This document shows positions 11,591 through 23,931 of a stretch of 64,000 nt of DNA, piece after piece. The stretch covers positions 3,601,482 to 3,665,481 of the forward strand of contig JAPWDM010000017.1 in the NCBI GenBank assembly GCA_035578155.1, read 5' to 3'. The notes beneath the pieces were generated by a model. The model ran no database searches. It was not told where the DNA came from and saw nothing but the letters and a program-made list of their open reading frames with translations. The position numbers were made by a program, and so were the translations under genes. Positions within the stretch are counted from its first letter, which is position 1. Every line of letters starts with the position of its first letter. This stretch comes from Brachynemurus nebulosus. Lineage: Eukaryota > Arthropoda > Insecta > Neuroptera > Myrmeleontidae.

Positions 11591-13899
11591 AAATGAAAAA
11601 AGTTTATGAAAAATTGAAAATTGATCTCAAATTATTAACAGCTCCATTAAAAAATTATTTTGTCTACTCTTGTTGAAGAACACACTCATTACATATCCAT
11701 TAATTGTTGAGAAAGTTAGGCATTATTCAAAGGTGTGGAGGAATGATCATAACTCAATACCTTTCGACCAATGAAATCACCGTATTAATCATTATTCAAT
11801 GGGCTTACGATTGTTTTGTGCATAATATATGTATACCCAATTTTAAATGCAATTGAGCATGTCATTTTTTTATTACCGTAACAGTCACCGTATTAAATAA
11901 TTCTTTTATTCGACACAGTAGGTGGATAGTTGAGACAAAATTCTAATAAGCCGATCGAACTATAATTTTAGCAAGTTGTTCTACACACTAGTGGTTATTG
12001 TTCGAAATAGAATAATTTATTTCTAATAATAATTTCTTATTCTATTTCTTAATTTTCGATGAAAAAATCACAATTTTTGAAATTTTTTTGTTAAAAGTCC
12101 GCCATTTGGTTACTTATTAATATAAATGTTTAATCCTAGTTCGGACGATAGAGACAAATCTATAAAATAAGAAAATGATTGATTTTTTAAGTCATTACAA
12201 ATGGCGATACACTGCCCACCACACCATGTTTTTTTTTTGCGGAATTCACTTTGACCGTAAAAAAATAAACAAAAAATTGTAAAACTGAGTAAGAAAAAAT
12301 TTCTTCGTGCTGTCGAAAATGCAAACAGAAAGTTATAAAAAACTGAAAAGATTGTATTTTATTTTGATGCAGAAAAAAATCTTAAAATAAGCTAAAAATC
12401 CTGCGCGTTACATAGGAATACCGCCTTAAGAGCTAACGCAAATTAGCACTTCTGCTTATTTTTTGCAAGTGAGATTTCTACCAGTTTATATTAACTTTCG
12501 TGTATGTGCAAAAAATATCATTTTTAAAGCTTATTTCAAATATTCAAAAAACTTTATTCTCTGTAAATGAAGATAAAAGTTTAGCAACTCCGGAATATTT
12601 AGTCACACTTGCCCGCTCCCATTCCCGTGAAAAAATTTTCATCCCGCCCGCTTTAAAAAAATCATAGCTGTTATCGTTGGACTCCGGAGAGGATTGAGGG
12701 ATTCATTAAAACTTGCGTCCAGATTTTCATCTCTATTCCAGACATCATTTCCTTCAGTTTTGAACCAATTAAAGTTATAGGATTAACCGAAAGTCAAGCA
12801 CGAGAATGTAGCTTGCATTTCCAGAAATATTTTCAACATTTAAATAGTACAATGGAAAATTCACTGCTAACATTCAATTTCATCGGGAACCCATAAAAAA
12901 ATATTTGTATAACATTTGTTAAAAAAAGCTTATGAGAATTTGGTCCTGTGGCGTCTGAGTTCAATGGGTTAAGTTGTATTTCTAAAAGAGATTTCCAGAC
13001 TTATATATGGCAAAAACTGAACATTTATGGATAAGACTAATAAAATTTCAGGCATCATAAAACTGGCAAAATTAAAGATTAAATTGAACTTAAAGAATTG
13101 AACAGATTTTATCTATTGAAAAAACTCTTTTATAGAACAGTAAATTTAAACAGGACATTTTGATTAAAGCAATTTACTTAATTGTATTTTATCGATAATT
13201 ATTTAAAAAATGGGTATCAGTAAAATGGAAGTGAAAACGAACTGGGGTAGTTACATAATATTTTTTTAGAGATTCATTCATTCGAAGGTGTTATCAATCT
13301 TGCCCGTTTTCAATACAAAATATAGACACACACACAAACATACTGTTGACATAACCATCAATCACTAAATGTTGTTATATAATGCTTTTAAATGGTGAAT
13401 TTAGTCAGAATTGACAATTTATTTTTATTTTCTCTTTTCCTCATGTAAGCACATACTAATGTAAATATTATGTGTATACAAATACAACACCGTCGAAAAG
13501 TTTAAGACCAAGGAAGTTTAAAGTGTTACATCATGTCACTTTGAAATGTCAGAAAAGGAGGTTTTTTGACAATTTTTTACTCCGTAACGAATCAGGAAAT
13601 CGATATAAAACTTTTTATACCCATGATCTAAGGAACACAAAAAAATTTTTTTCACCCAATTTACAAAATAAAATGGCGGCGCGGGCGCAGGTCAAATACA
13701 GGCGGTTTTTTTTCAAAGAGGTTCATGCGGTGGGCAGCAAACAGTCAGAAAATAATAAAAAAAATTTTCATCATTGGGATTAGTTTTGCTAAAATGATAT
13801 ACAAAATTATTAAAAAATATTGATTTATCGTTAAATGATACTAGTTTGAAAAGAAATTTTGAAAATCGACGAAAAAATCGACTTGAATTTGTTAATAAA
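11591..13899. other. gene-free AT-rich DNA
   Basis: No supported gene. A somewhat GC-richer patch at 13480-13790 holds a 103-codon plus frame (13472-13783) with basic composition but no recognisable domain. It may belong to another dispersed repeat. Confidence 0.45.
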
Positions 13900-14440
13900 A
13901 TAGTATTTTTTGCACGATCATGTATTTTCATGCATTTACCGATGCTGTTGACAATGCTGGTAACATTTCCCGAACGTTTGTTTATATTTGTGGAAACCAA
14001 AAAATGACAATGTGGAAAGTAAAATTGGTGCCCGGTAAGTGAAGAGGAGTGCGGTAAGTGAAATTAGCTCAAGAATGATTGTAATTAATTATTTATATTA
14101 AAATTAAAAGTACAATTTGAACAATTAGGAAAATTAATCGATTAAGATGAAAATTTTCACTAGTTTACAGATTATTATTACTATTGTTGCCTTTAATCGT
14201 CATATTTTATTGACATTTCAAAAGGTTGTTCAATCATTAAAATTTTCTGTGGTTTTCATAATCTTCCTTTCATTTTACGAGAATAAATTTGCAGCCAAAA
14301 TTAAAATGCTTCATCAATTTCATTATTATCACTAATATTATAGTTTAATAAACTGTTTCCCTCAATTTTTTTAATAGAAAATTCAAAAAAACGTTCACGC
14401 CAAAAGTTCGGTAAGTGGCGTTTACTGATATTATTTATGA
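13900..14440. repeat. dispersed repeat, copy A (copy B at about 55850-56700, opposite strand)
   Basis: This segment is the reverse complement of part of 55850-56700. Shared landmarks are GCACGATC, ATGCATTTACCG, TGCTGTTGACAATGCTGG, ACAAACG next to GGAAACCAAAAAAT, several GGTAAGTGAA phrases, and GAAAATTTTCACTAGTTT. It contains a 62-codon plus frame (14147-14335) that is matched, without indels, by one in copy B. The outer boundaries of copy A are not clear. Confidence 0.72.
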
Positions 14441-15689
14441 ATTCAATAGTATTTCGTTTTTATTAAAAACCAAATTAAAAAGTAGAAATCTTTTGACAAA
14501 AAACTTTTCTTTTCCTTTGAAAATACTTACTATAAAAATGTGTTTAGACGCCTATGTATCTGTCAAACAGTGACTTTTCAGAATAATTTTTTTTTTTTCA
14601 ATGAATTAAAACTGAAATTATATTTCCTTATTTTACTTATTTATCATTTTTATATGATAATTTAATTTATTTAATAATTTTAATTTTCGATGGGAAACTT
14701 AATCGTTTAATTTTTCGTTATTACATTAATTCAAATGGCAACCATATTGAGCTATTATCTTTTTAAATTACATAAAATTCTAATCGTTTGCAAGCACTTG
14801 AGTACGAAATTTAAATGTGTCGTTTTTAAAACGTAAATATTCAAAAATATGAGATAAAACCAAGATCATTTGATTGATTAGTATATTATACTATACAGGT
14901 TAGCCAGTTTCGCTAGTTTTTTGGTCCCATCAGTGGCGTAGAATCTAATTATTAAAAAAATTACAAACTAAATGGGTTTATATGATATACGTACGTATAA
15001 AAGAAAAATTTTTACAAACGTGTGCTTTCGGAAATCGAAAATAACTAACTTCGTCTTGATGAAGGTGGATTGGCGAATTTTTACTTACTTTAAATACAAA
15101 ATCTGCTTTCCATTTTTAAATTATATTTTTTACCTAGTTAAACGTCACTGGTAAGATATATGAAAATTACAGAATTTTTGTGTAATTGTGGTATTTATTA
15201 TGGTAATTAAAGGTTTGTTTACTTTTGTAACTACAGAGATGGCTTGCCCGTAGTAAGCTGTAGTAAGAAAAATGGGTATAGGACAACAACATGTAACTGG
15301 CCTAGCTCTCTAGCAAATAGTGTCAGATTGATTTATCTTGAGATAAAACAATGAAAATTTAAGTGCTACTGGTAGTTTTGAATCATAAACAAATTTTTGA
15401 AAAACTTTTAGACATATGTTTCCATTTAAAAAAAAAAAACTGTATGTTTTCATCAAAGCTCGAAAACTACAAGAGCTATAAAGCTTCTGTTTATAGCAAT
15501 CGGTTGCCCCCATCGATTTCTATAACTCTTATTTGAAAAATTTTTCGATTAAATCAACGGTTTGGCTGTAAAAATGACAATTCTCAGAAAACTCAGGCTG
15601 TATATATGTGTCCGCACGATAACTGAAAACCGAAATAACTTTTTTTCACGAAATTTGGTGAAAACATTAGAGATCCAAAAATCTGGGAT
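14441..15689. other. gene-free AT-rich DNA
   Basis: No supported gene. The frames at 14972-15154 and 15310-15513 are short and without motifs. Confidence 0.45.
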
Positions 15690-15960
15690 GAGTTCTTCAG
15701 TTAGACACGTCCGATGCCCAGAACATGTTTTTTTGGGCATTACCAGTCATGGTACCAGTTTGAAAAAAAATAATTTATACCAAAATTTCCCCAAATTCTA
15801 AAATTTTCGCGGAATTTTTTTACACCATTACACCAGAATAAATGTCATAAAAAAGTTTATGAACTATTATGTAAACTGGTTTCTGAGAAAAACCAATTTT
15901 TATAAGCAGAAATTCGCTATGTTATGCAGGATGCTGCGACAAGGGTATTTACTGTAAGCA
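15690..15960 (-). repeat. dispersed repeat (partner at about 63015-63270)
   Basis: On the minus strand this shares CGCAGCATCCTGCATAAC, TAGCGAATTTC, GTTTTTCTC-GAAAC, AACATGTT-TGGGCATCGG and ACGTG-CT with 63015-63270. The partner lies inside a TA-flanked element with terminal inverted repeats. Here no such ends are seen, so this is a fragment. Confidence 0.65.
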
Positions 15961-16011
15961 TACATTATTATAATGCGAATATATAGCAATCAGAATAAAC
16001 AATTACACGAA

Positions 16012-16090
16012 GGGGAAGTTGGGGCAAAATGAGGCTCGGGGCAGAACGGGAAAAGTGCTTGTGCGCATGACAAGTACATATTTGCGAGTC
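16012..16090. repeat. GGGGCAAAATG-type repeat flanking the outer Polinton on the left
   Basis: The phrase GTTGGGGCAAAATGAG is followed by CGGGGCAGAACGGGAAA. It resembles the reverse complement of sequence at about 35461-35525 (CTCATTTTGCCCCG, CCCGTTTTTCCC) and a direct phrase at 35154-35190. This suggests the Polinton sits inside an older repeat whose two ends are now about 19.5 kb apart. Boundaries are not resolved. Confidence 0.4.
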
Positions 16091-16349
16091 TACAACAATG
16101 TCATTCGTTCGTTATTCAGTCGCCTCGCTTGAGTGAGTGTGAAAAAACGTATTGCTGTAAGTTTAGTTGTCATTTATGTAAAAACAAATTCTGTGTACTC
16201 TTATTCGGATCACTCGTTTATTATTGATGTGCAGAAATGAAAGTACATGAGCTGCATACACTTTTTTACTTTTAAGTTATTAGGAGTGGTATTAGCCAAT
16301 ACCTGTTCCAGTATTTTTTGAGCCATATTCTTTTAGGTTAGAAAAACCA

Positions 16350-16355
16350 AGCATC
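16350..16355. repeat. target-site duplication of the outer element (left), AGCATC
   Basis: AGCATC immediately precedes the AGTAAC terminus. It is identical to 35142-35147. Six bp is the duplication length of Polinton/Maverick integration. Confidence 0.9.
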
Positions 16356-16964
16356 AGTAACTAGGCTAGGAGAGTTCTATGACATAGTAGAAAACCAATT
16401 TTCCGGAATACTTTTTGACGGTGTTTAGAACAGTGTAGTTTGGGGTCCTACTTGTTGTTGACATTTGACCCCAGTCGCTCATACTGTTGGCCTTGAAATT
16501 CCTAAGAGATGAATCATCACTTCGACAAAATAAATTCAAGTTAGCCCACTATGCGTCATCACAATTTGATCATCACGATTTGGATTTGTGTTAACCCATT
16601 ACCTGCCAGCGTTAACATAGTTTTTGAATTCAAACCTAACGCATGCGCAGACTGAATTATAATACACGACGCATGCGCAGACTGAATTTTAGAATACGAC
16701 GCATGCGCAGACCGTATTTTAGGCTACAAATTGAGAGCTGGGGTACATTATCGCATAAAAAATAAGGGGTTACCCTAACCCAAGGCGTGGACCCAAACTT
16801 TTGACACCGTACTGTAGTTAAATTTTTGTTACACTGCCATGTCAATAGTGTGGAGCCCCCTGATCAAAAAGGTGTCGGATTACTTTTTAAAGCGTACTGT
16901 GCTTATTTTGTCTACGTGCAAACCTTGGCCTTTAACCTCGCTTAACTGCGTCATCTTAAACGAA
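16356..16964 (+). repeat. outer element, left terminal inverted repeat
   Basis: This matches the reverse complement of about 34460-35141 with many substitutions. Inside are three tandem copies of ACGCATGCGCAGACTGAA-type units (16640-16715) and one copy of the longer terminal module (GGGGTTACCCTAACCCAAGG, CCGTACTGTA, ACACTGCC, AAACCTTGGCC). Sequence from 16965 to about 17350 is not in the outer right end. It does match the left arm of the inner element (24770-25140), so it belonged to the family's terminal region. Confidence 0.85.
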
Positions 16965-17435
16965 AATTCGACTGGGCCGCTAACGATAAATTTTGTGAGG
17001 GCACTGTACCAAGCGCTAGATTTTAAGCCCGAATCATGATTTTAAAACTAATTTCAGACTCTGGGGTCTAGACTGCAGGGTCCAGATTTCAGACCACTAC
17101 TGTACTACCTAAAATCGGATGTCGACTGTACCTTAGGGGAATTTTTGGTATATGTGTCAGCAATTTATAAGATTAAGTTGTTTATTTAATAAAAAAACTC
17201 GTGCTTTTATACAGTTTGAGTTTTTTTATTTAAGATTTTTTTTAGCTAACTATTTAGGGTGACGTAATTTCATGATATGTTTGAATTATAGCCGGAGGGG
17301 ATTTTTATTTAAAAACAAGTTACAGCTTGTTAGTTCCAGGAATTAAAAACAAATTTGTTTACATTAATGTAATCATAAATCATTAATATAGCTGTGTTTA
17401 TTTAAGATTTTGCTGACACATATTCGGGTAGTTTT

Positions 17436-17709
17436 TCAATTTGTTTATATAACACATGTTCTAATTTTAAAAATGTTTATTTGAAATTTTGATAGCTGGC
17501 AAATTTCTTTGTTTGATCCCAAATACGAAATAATTTTCTCGGAATTTTAAATTTATGGCCTGATAATAATCAGGGATTTTTTCAATTTTTTTTTATATAA
17601 GACATGTTTTAATTTTAAAAATGTTTATTTTTTAAGACTTTCATGATTCATCAATTCTTTTATTAGGTCTCATATGCGAAATAATTTTCTCGGAATTATA
17701 AATTTATGG
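17436..17709. repeat. tandem duplication upstream of the polymerase gene
   Basis: Two direct copies of a segment of about 125-140 bp (about 17436-17557 and 17580-17709) share TTTTAAAAATGTTTATTT, GCGAAATAATTTTCTCGGAA-type and ATAAATTTATGG phrases. They fill most of the gap between the left terminal repeat and the polymerase start. No ORF is present. Confidence 0.7.
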
Positions 17710-17802
17710 TTTGACATTTGACCTTCAGTTATTTGCGTTGTAAAAATTCTGAGTCAGCATTTTTTATGATTACCCTCCAGAATTTTTTGAGCAGCAAAAT
17801 CG

Positions 17803-17838
17803 TATAAATTTAGGTTCGCGTGTCCCCTCAAATCACTT
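17803..17838 (+). promoter_or_regulatory. candidate TATA-initiator promoter of the polymerase gene
   Basis: TATAAAT at 17803-17809 is followed about 30 bp later by TCACTT (17833-17838), close to the arthropod initiator TCAKTY. The first polymerase-region ATG is 85 nt further on, at 17923. Spacing and sequence are seen; function is inferred. Confidence 0.45.
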
Positions 17839-17922
17839 CTTCAGCAATCTTCAAAATAACAATATTAACTGTTATTCTTGCAAGAATTTGTATCAAAATT
17901 TTTTTAAAATTTAAATACAACA

Positions 17923-20900
17923 ATGGCTTCAATAAACGACGTGACAACTAGAATGGTGAAAAATGTACGAAACGCGCTGTCATTATTGGAAATGAATACT
18001 CAGGATGCAGATGAACTGGAAAAATGGATGAAACATACGAACACCAACATACTAATCAACAAGGCTATACGTGGAGCGGAAAATTTGGGGCAACGAAAAC
18101 ACTTCGAGTCATGTGCGGGCAAAATGAATGGGTTTCGTATAAGAATGAAGGCGCTACAAAAACATGGTTTTATTTTTTTTTTTTCAAATATAAATCTAAT
18201 AATTTTTTAATAATTTTTTTATAATTTTGATATGTCGATTTTTTCCGGTGCTGGTATCAGTCGAAACCAACGGAAACAATCGGACCGATTCTAATGGGCA
18301 GATGTTGAATAAGCATTTGCGAGTCGGATACGAACGGGAGTGGTTACCAACATAACGCACATAGAACCAAAAACTTTTTAGAAGACGCTAGGTCAATGTC
18401 CACCCGACGAATAAAAAATATAACACGATAAAAGTAAATACAGCGTTTTGCGGGTTATTCGTTAAAACTGATGGTGATGAGGACAAATACGATATGAAAC
18501 ATTTCAATACGCCGAATATCATAATAGATCGTGGAACAGACTTAAAACAATGCTTCGTGGGACACGCGCAGGAACCAGTTCTAAGAAAACTGCGCGAGCT
18601 TGTCGAGTCGGGAAGCGGGTGGGCATTGCCGCAGGAAATAAAACGAAAAAGAGCATGTATAAACATTGAAAACTTCAACGATGACGCCTGTTTCGCGTGA
18701 CCAGTGGTATTAGTACTTCATCCAGCAACATCAAATAAAAATCCAGCTCGAACCACCTCTTACTCACACTACTCAACGGTGCTAAATTTAGACGGGATAC
18801 AATTTCCAATGACAATTCAAGAAGTGAGCAAATTTGAGAAACAGAATCCAGCTATATCAGTCAACGTGTTTGTGCTAATGAAACAAAATGGACACTTTGA
18901 ACCGTACCTGCTGCGCTAACGAGAGGGAAGAGAGAACACCACATAAATCTACTAATAATCCAGAACGGGTATTACGAGTATAAGGAGAACGAACAGGACA
19001 ACAACAACGATCAAGATTTACGCTACCATTTCTGCTGGATTAAGGACTGGTCACGACTTGTAGCAACACAACTATCAAATCTAAATGGAAAAAATACATC
19101 TGCGATCGATGCCTGAATTACTTTCGTACAGAAGGTAAACTGATAAAACATGCGGAAGACTGTGTGAACATGAACAACTGTCGGGTGATAATGCCAGAAG
19201 AGAAAAGCAAATACATATCGTTCAAGAATTACAGCAACAAAAAACGTGTTCCATTTATAATTTACGCTGACGTGGAATCAGTCCTACAACCTGTGACGGA
19301 TAACGGAAATCAGAAGAATACAACAACGAACCAACAACCTCGTGCATACAGTATCGGTTACTACTTTCACTGCTCCTACAACAATCAACTTAGCTACTAT
19401 CGATCATACCGCCGACCAAATCGCGGAAAATGGCTCGCGGAAGAACTGGCAACGTACGTGAAAACATCTTAGAACCAATATTTGAAAACATTATACCAAT
19501 GAATGAGCTGACACTAGAAGAGCAACAACAACTTAAACAACGAAGTAAAGGTTGCCACATTTGGGAGAAACCATTCAAACCTGAGGATATTGTTGTTCGT
19601 GATCATAACCACTTCACGGGTGAGTACAATGGACCTGCGCACACGGGATGCAACTTGAATTATAAGGATTCCCATATGATTCTTGTTCTATTCCACAATT
19701 TTAGTGGTTATGATGCACATTTCGTGACCAATGATATAGCAACAGCATTTGAGGGACGTGTCGACTTACTACCAATCAACAAGGAACGATACATAGCATT
19801 TACTAAACATGTTGCCGGCAGAAAAATTACATTCAGATTCACCGACTCTTTTCGATTTATGGCATCAAGTTTGGATAAATTATCTTCATACCTTAAGGAG
19901 TTCAACATAGTTTAATCGCAATTTCCGAATACAGATTATAAATTACTTACGCGCAAAGGTGTTTTTCCGTACGACTACATATCAGGCTGGGATAAATTAG
20001 CAGAAACATGTTTACCATCATGGGATCTGCAATCAATTCAACGACAACGATATCATCGTGGACGACTACACACACGCACAAAAAGTTTGGGGTACATTCA
20101 ACATAAAACGCTTGGAGAATACTCGGTTTGTATATGAAAACGGACATACTACTACTCGTGGACGTTTTTGAGAATTTTTGGGATACGTGCATGCGAACAC
20201 ACAGATTGGCTCCAACTCATTACTACAGGACGCCGGGACTTACGTGGGATGCCGCCTTAAAATACACAAAAGTGGAATTGGAACTGTTATCATCAATTAT
20301 TATTCATTGAACGTGGTATTCAATAAATATTGGAACGTGGTAAACAATAAATATATGAACACCTACGATCCGGACGAGGAATCAAAATACCTGATGTACT
20401 GTGATGTGAACAACTTATACGGATGGGCTATGTCACAATACTTACCAACAGGAAATTTCAAATGGATGGATAATACTGAGATAGATGTTCGCGAAATAAG
20501 CGACAATTCACCCACAGGATACATACTTGAAGTGGATTTGGAATACCCGAGAGAGCTGCACGATAAACACAACGATTTACCATTATGTCCAGAGAGAATG
20601 TGTGCATCCGGTAAGGAAATGTTACTGGCAACGTTATACTACAAACCGAAATACGTGATACACTATGGAAACCTGAAACAGTGTCTACAACACGGGATGA
20701 AATTACTGAAAATTCATAGTGCTACAATTCGATCAATCACCTTGGCTCAAATTGATTTAAACACGGCTTTAAGACAAATGGCGGGAAAAGAATTCGAGAA
20801 GAATCTCTGCAAATTACTAAAAAACGCGGTCTTCGGGAAAACGATGGAAAATGTGCGGAAACACTCGATTGTGAAATTGTTAACTAAATAGTATGGACGA

Positions 20901-21598
20901 TATAGAGCGGAAGTTATGATAGCAAAACCGAATTTCCACAGCCGCACCATATTTGACGAGAATCTTATCACAGTTGAACTACGCAAAGCGGAAGTGATTA
21001 TGAACAACCGAATATACGTCGGGCAAGCAATTCTAGATATTTCGAAAACGTGTGTCTACAAATTCCATTATAATTACATACAACCAACGTTCGGGAACAA
21101 CAGAAAATTTCTCTACACAGATACGGATTCACTGATATCCGAGATAAAGTGCGCAGATGTTTACGAGATAATGAAATGTGATATTAAATACTTTGAGACG
21201 TCGGATTACAGCGCAAATAATCAATACAACATGCCTAGGCTAAATAAGAAAATACTCGGGTTAATGAAGGAAGAGCTAAATAGACGAATTTTTACAAAGC
21301 TTGTGGGCTTAAGATCGAAAATGTATAGTTGTCAAGTGGACGGCCAGGATCACACGAAGAAAGCGAAAGGTATAAAGAGCTCTGTGGTTAAGAAAACGAT
21401 AACTTTTAACGATTACGTGTCTGTCTAAAATACAATACGATCATAGACCGGCAACAAAACCTGATACAATCGAGGAAACATGACGTATATAGTGTGACAC
21501 AGAACAAGGTGGCGCTCAGCCCGTACGATACGAAACGACATATTGTAGAGGGAGAAACGGATACTTTAGCACGGGAACATTACTTGTTAAAATACTGA
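17923..21598 (+). pseudogene. PolB: protein-primed family B DNA polymerase of Polinton type (broken)
   Basis: This would replicate the linear element from a terminal protein. Landmarks on the plus strand, in order: an N-terminal region typical of arthropod Maverick polymerases (AFCGLFVKT, KHFNTPN, RACINIEN at about 18450-18690); a CDRC...H...C zinc motif (about 19108-19170); Exo I YADVE (19263-19277); an HNH-like stretch RDHNHFTGEYNGPAHTGCN (about 19597-19655); Exo II HNFSGYD (about 19694); LKTD-like MKTDILLL (about 20131); Pol A DVNNLYG (about 20403); Pol B KNAVFGK (about 20818); Pol C YTDTDS (about 21114); and a C-terminal KVALSPYD block before the TGA at 21596-21598. The reading frame is broken many times: in-frame stops near 18700, 19470, 19913 and 20889, and frame changes near 18170, 18350, 19430, 20050, 20180, 20895 and 21425. 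Most catalytic motifs survive individually, so decay is moderate. No functional product is possible from this copy. Confidence 0.93.
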
Positions 21599-21632
21599 AC
21601 ATCAACAACGTTAAATTAGTACGCAAGTGGAA

Positions 21633-22414
21633 ATGGCATCGTCATCGTCGGATTACTGGAAACCGCTACAAATATTTTCAAGTGAATTGGATAAACTACG
21701 TAGACGGATTGATACCTACGGAAAAACAATTGATACTCTTGTAAAAATGCAAAATTCGAAATTGTCTGAACCGGAATCAATGGACTGGGATAAAATGAAT
21801 GTTTCAATTGGTGAATTTTTCGAACGTGAACCAATGCTGCTGAACGAACTGACTTTGGAAATATTTCTTCAGATCTACAAGTGGATCAGTTTGAATGTGC
21901 TGAAAAGTTATGGTCCGCAAATCATACAACGCGTCTGGATTGGATTACCAGACGATTATCGAGCCATGTTTCAAGAATGTGAACCATGTTTTGAACATTA
22001 TAATCGACTGATGGACCACCTAGTTTGAAAATACGCTGTGAAATGTGCAAGAATAACGTGAAAATGGTGGAAAATTTTCAGCCACCCGTTCGTGAACTAT
22101 TGACATTTGCAACAGGGATTTTAGGCATTGAAGACATATTTCTGACTCATCCTTCTTTGTATGCAGAAGTCAGAAACTACGATATGTTATACTTATATTT
22201 AACAAAACAATTATTGAAATATGATATTTAGGTGCAACATTTATATGCATATATGATGCCCGAATATGCACAACGAATTTGTCAAGTATGGGATCAGTTA
22301 CCTGAAGACATGAAACAATTACGTTCCGATGTTATTGAATATATAAAATTTTTTATCATAAAATTTTTAATATTTATTTATTGTAAAAAAATATTTCATA
22401 TACATTTATTGTAA
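21633..22414 (+). pseudogene. CxxC protein gene of the outer element (broken)
   Basis: Unknown family. The ATG at 21633 is 35 nt after the polymerase stop, in the same direction. The first frame (to 22028) is soluble and acidic and contains a long helix-prone N terminus (FSSELDKLRRRIDTYGK) and the block FEREPMLLNELTLE. A deletion with a frameshift near 22020 replaces the segment that in the inner copy leads into the CEMCKN motif. The second frame carries CEMCKN and FLTHPSLY, ends at a TAG (22229) where the inner copy has a Trp codon, and then continues as HLYAYMMPEYAQRICQVWDQ and on to about 22360. The first cysteine pair, in the EPCFE context, and CEMC could form one zinc site; that is inference. 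The homologue in the inner element (28895-29521, minus) has an intact 163-codon C-terminal part, so it is a real gene family. No similarity to known capsid or integrase proteins is apparent. Confidence 0.7.
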
Positions 22415-22490
22415 AAATATTTCATATACATACATTTATTGTAAAAAATATTTCATATACATTTATTGTGAAAATATTTGGATTCATATT
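22374..22490. repeat. short AT-rich tandem repeat between two convergent genes
   Basis: About four imperfect copies of a 27-30 bp unit built on TTTATTGTAAAAATATTTCA. A counterpart of two to three units lies at 28815-28890 in the same position, between the C2H2 and CxxC genes of the inner element. AATAAA signals occur next to it on both strands (for example at 22501-22506), so it may be the shared 3' end region of both genes. Confidence 0.65.
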
Positions 22491-22669
22491 TATATTTTAA
22501 AAATAAAGAACAATAAGTATTTACATATAATTATGTGTTATTTATATGAAAAAGCTTTTTATCGTACAGGGTTAAAAAATAAAAATAACTATAAAAATAA
22601 AATATACACTTCAATGATGGATAACTCCTGCTTCTTATACGGAGGTGTTCTTCAAAATTCAGTAAATTT

Positions 22670-23662
22670 TTATTGATAATCATAATCACTAGCATCGTCT
22701 TTGTAAGTTTTATCCAGATAGTTACCTAGTGGCTGAATAACATCACCCTTTTGAAGTTCGTGAAGTATAGAGAATATTTCTAGACCAACAGTAGTTTCTT
22801 TTAAAACAATTTACTCCTCGATTAAAGCTTCTCGGTCTTCAACGTTAAACAACATGTTTATATTTTCCTCTAAATTTCTAATAATATTGAGTATTTTTTC
22901 ACTGAAGTCTCGTATAAACGTTGTAATTCATCTATTAAGGAATTAGGATTACGCTAGTATTTTATTTTTTTCGACTGTATGTTAACATTTCTAAACTCTC
23001 TCAAGTTGTCTTGCTTAAAATGCTTAGCTAAGACCCCGTTTTCGACATTTTCATTTGAAGCTATATGACGTTTTAAGCTTATTGGATTAACCGAATTGAC
23101 AATATTCGCTTCATTTTTCGAGCCAACGTTTCGAACCTCTTTTAGCATTATAATATCTAAAGCAGTTCCTAAAAGTTTAGTTAGTTGTGAAGAAGAAGTT
23201 GTTTCATTGCAATTGTTATTAATTGCTGTTAAGTGATTTACTTGCTTACTTTCATTAGACCAACTATCTTTCTCGTTTTCAGATTGTCGACGGTTTTCTC
23301 CTCTTTTCAAAGAGTTAAATTTGGTTTGAGTGGCTTCAGTTTCAGCATCTATCCTTTTTTGGTCAAATGGATTCAATATTGCTTCAGAGTAACCAATATC
23401 ATGCTGTAGTTGAGGTGTAATTTCTTCGACATTTTTTGCTTTAACACTATAAGGATAATTCTATCTTATCAAATCTAGATACAGAGATATCATCAGGTGT
23501 TTTATTATTAGCATCATATGGTGCGAATTTGCTTGATGAGTTATCATTCATTCCAATCGTATCATCGTTAATAATGCTTAACGAATTATGTCGAGCATTT
23601 AATTGTCTAGAAAGATTGGACTTTCGCGTAAATGCTTTATCACAAAAATCACAATTATACAT
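22670..23662 (-). pseudogene. single-C2H2 zinc-finger gene of the outer element (broken)
   Basis: Homologue of the intact inner gene at 27629-28615, here on the minus strand and convergent with the CxxC gene. The ATG is at 23662. The N-terminal finger reads CDFCDKAF ... SNLSRQLNARH, where the inner copy has SNLSRHLNAQH. The first zinc-binding histidine is therefore Gln and the finger is lost. Frame changes occur near 23450 and again below 22960, splitting the ORF into 23447-23662, 22954-23376 and a C-terminal remnant. The acidic C-terminal tail (DDASDYD) is still readable near 22690 but is shorter than in the inner copy. The gene sits directly downstream of the TGACTCA array and a TATA-rich stretch (23737-23765). 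Confidence 0.85.
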
Positions 23663-23756
23663 CGTTCAACGGGAGGTCTGAAGCGTTCGCTAGTAAATGA
23701 ATAACTGTTCAAGGATTTATTGCTTCACTACTTATATATACTTAGTTATATATACT

Positions 23757-23931
23757 TATATATACTACGAGTGACTCATTTTGCTACCCGAGTAACTAAT
23801 TTGACTCCGACGAGTGACTCATTTTGCTCCCCGAGTGACTCATTTTACTCCCCGGGTAACTCACTTACTCCAAGGAGTGACTTATTTACTCCAACGAGTG
23901 ACTCATTTGACTCCAACGAGTGACTCATTTT
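23757..23931. repeat. TGACTCA minisatellite of the outer element, left part
   Basis: About eight diverged copies of the 21-bp unit (consensus core GAGTGACTCATTT-GCTCC). The array is cut by the inner element at 23931/23932 and resumes at 33591, so the inner element inserted within it. Confidence 0.88.
23926..23931. repeat. target-site duplication of the inner element (left), CATTTT
   Basis: CATTTT directly precedes the inner AGTAGAATAG terminus and is repeated at 33591-33596 right after the other terminus. Taking out the element and one hexamer restores a continuous GAGTGACTCATTTTGC unit of the host array, which confirms the boundary. Confidence 0.93.

Noticed and set aside
13472..13783. 103-codon basic ORF as a gene
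   Set aside because: No recognisable domain, no upstream or downstream signals, and overlapping frames of similar length on the other strand.
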